This document shows, piece after piece, positions 63,528-64,000 of a DNA stretch of 64,000 nt. The notes under the pieces are model-generated. The model did not search any database. It worked only from the letters and a program-made list of their open reading frames with translations, and was not told the origin of the DNA. A program made the translations under genes and the position numbers. The stretch comes from Clostridiales bacterium (GTDB taxonomy: Bacteria > Bacteroidota > Bacteroidia > Bacteroidales > Muribaculaceae): positions 340,244 through 404,243 of the forward strand of contig JAMPBP010000001.1 of NCBI GenBank assembly GCA_023666645.1, read 5' to 3'. How positions within the stretch are numbered: position 1 is the stretch's first letter; each line of letters begins with the position of its first letter.

Positions 63528-64000
63528 ATGAAAAGAACTATCACATTCTTTATGCTGTCAATGTGGATGATGCACGTTGCGGCAATGGTATATGACGTGC
63601 GCGAGTTTGGCGCCAAGGGGGATGGGACAGCGCTCGACTCTCCGGCTATCAATAATGCTATAGAGACTGCTGTGGCTGCAGGCGGCGGTGAGATTTATTT
63701 ACCCGCCGGGACTTACCTTTGCGGAAGCATCAGGCTTAAATCAAACATCCATCTCAACCTCGCTTCCGGAAGCACTATTCTTGCAGCCCCGGCCGAAATG
63801 AACGCATACGATGAGAGTGAATCGTTTGGAGGATTCCCTGAGTATCAAGACGGCGGCCACACCTATTTCCACAACTCGTTGATTTGGGCTGAGGACGCGG
63901 AAAATGTGAGTATCACAGGCCACGGCATGATCGACGGTATGGGATTGACAAAAAAGGACACAGAGAGGGCCGGCAACGTACAGGGCGGTTCCATAGGCAC
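63528..64000 (+). CDS. Glycoside hydrolase family 28 (polygalacturonase-like), 3' truncated by window
   Basis: ATG at 63528, open to the window end (157 codons seen). A short signal (ITFFMLSMWMMHVAAM) precedes the family opening: VYDVREFGAKGDGTALDSPA, INNAIETA, GGGEIYLPAGTYLCGSIRL and HLNLASGSTILAAP. This is the N-terminal parallel beta-helix start of GH28 pectin hydrolases. It probably acts on pectin-type or related plant polysaccharides in the periplasm or at the surface. The catalytic aspartates lie beyond the window. Only 36 bp separate it from the response regulator gene, so both may share a transcript. Confidence 0.82.
   Translation, partial: MKRTITFFMLSMWMMHVAAMVYDVREFGAKGDGTALDSPAINNAIETAVAAGGGEIYLPAGTYLCGSIRLKSNIHLNLASGSTILAAPAEMNAYDESESFGGFPEYQDGGHTYFHNSLIWAEDAENVSITGHGMIDGMGLTKKDTERAGNVQGGSIG

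Overview
This 64 kb window is a stretch of Bacteroidales chromosome. A gut member of the Muribaculaceae is my best guess, but the family is an inference from overall gene content. The order-level call rests on several things visible here: a complete Na+-pumping NADH:quinone reductase operon (nqrA-F), a PPi-dependent phosphofructokinase, a short RpoD of about 286 residues, a T9SS-type (CHU_C) C-terminal domain, a TonB/ExbB/ExbD operon with two ExbD genes, and many promoters of the Bacteroidetes type (TTG, 19-20 bp spacer, TAnnTTTG) with essentially no Shine-Dalgarno sequences.

Layout. 1-4.1 kb: end of rimO, menF, and convergent nrdDG. 4.3-10 kb: a lipid A phosphoethanolamine transferase, a BamA-like outer-membrane barrel, a CHU_C surface protein and an MltD-like lytic transglycosylase that runs into uvrA (10-12.9 kb). 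12.9-17.9 kb: trkH-trkA-dxs and a small membrane protein on the minus strand. 18-21.5 kb: exbB-exbD-exbD-tonB, divergent from nqrABCDEF (21.9-27.9 kb). 28-36 kb: a glycosidase-like lipoprotein, an EF-G paralog with altered GTPase motifs, tRNA-His, a ThiE/TenI-like barrel, an M16-like protein without the zinc motif, and pfp. 36-44.4 kb: degP/htrA, an NlpC/P60 lipoprotein, a patatin-like phospholipase, a nitroreductase, a NatAB-type ABC exporter, rpoD and a uracil-DNA-glycosylase-like protein. 44.5-50.4 kb: dedA, rpe, ftsK, lolA, trxB. 50.5-58.8 kb: yqgE, then a minus-strand group metF, holB, addB, hemW, recR and a GNAT acetyltransferase.

58.8-62.75 kb is different in character. It is AT-rich, gene-poor and scarred. 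Two 96-bp direct repeats (59118-59213 and 62385-62480, 91 of 96 identical) bracket a repeat-built LRR lipoprotein, two gene remnants, a 23-bp tandem repeat and a DUF1016/PDDEXK nuclease. A G9 tract lies in the LRR gene's promoter region. Just outside the second repeat lie the last codons of what looks like a tyrosine recombinase and the last codons of what may be a sensor kinase, the latter overlapping an intact LytTR response regulator. The window ends inside a GH28-type polygalacturonase gene. I read this region as an integration/deletion island; it is the least ordinary part of the window.

Functionally, most of the window is core physiology: anaerobic dNTP synthesis, menaquinone synthesis feeding the sodium-pumping Nqr complex, isoprenoid precursors, envelope assembly, DNA repair and replication. 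I saw no CRISPR array, rRNA or intact insertion sequence.
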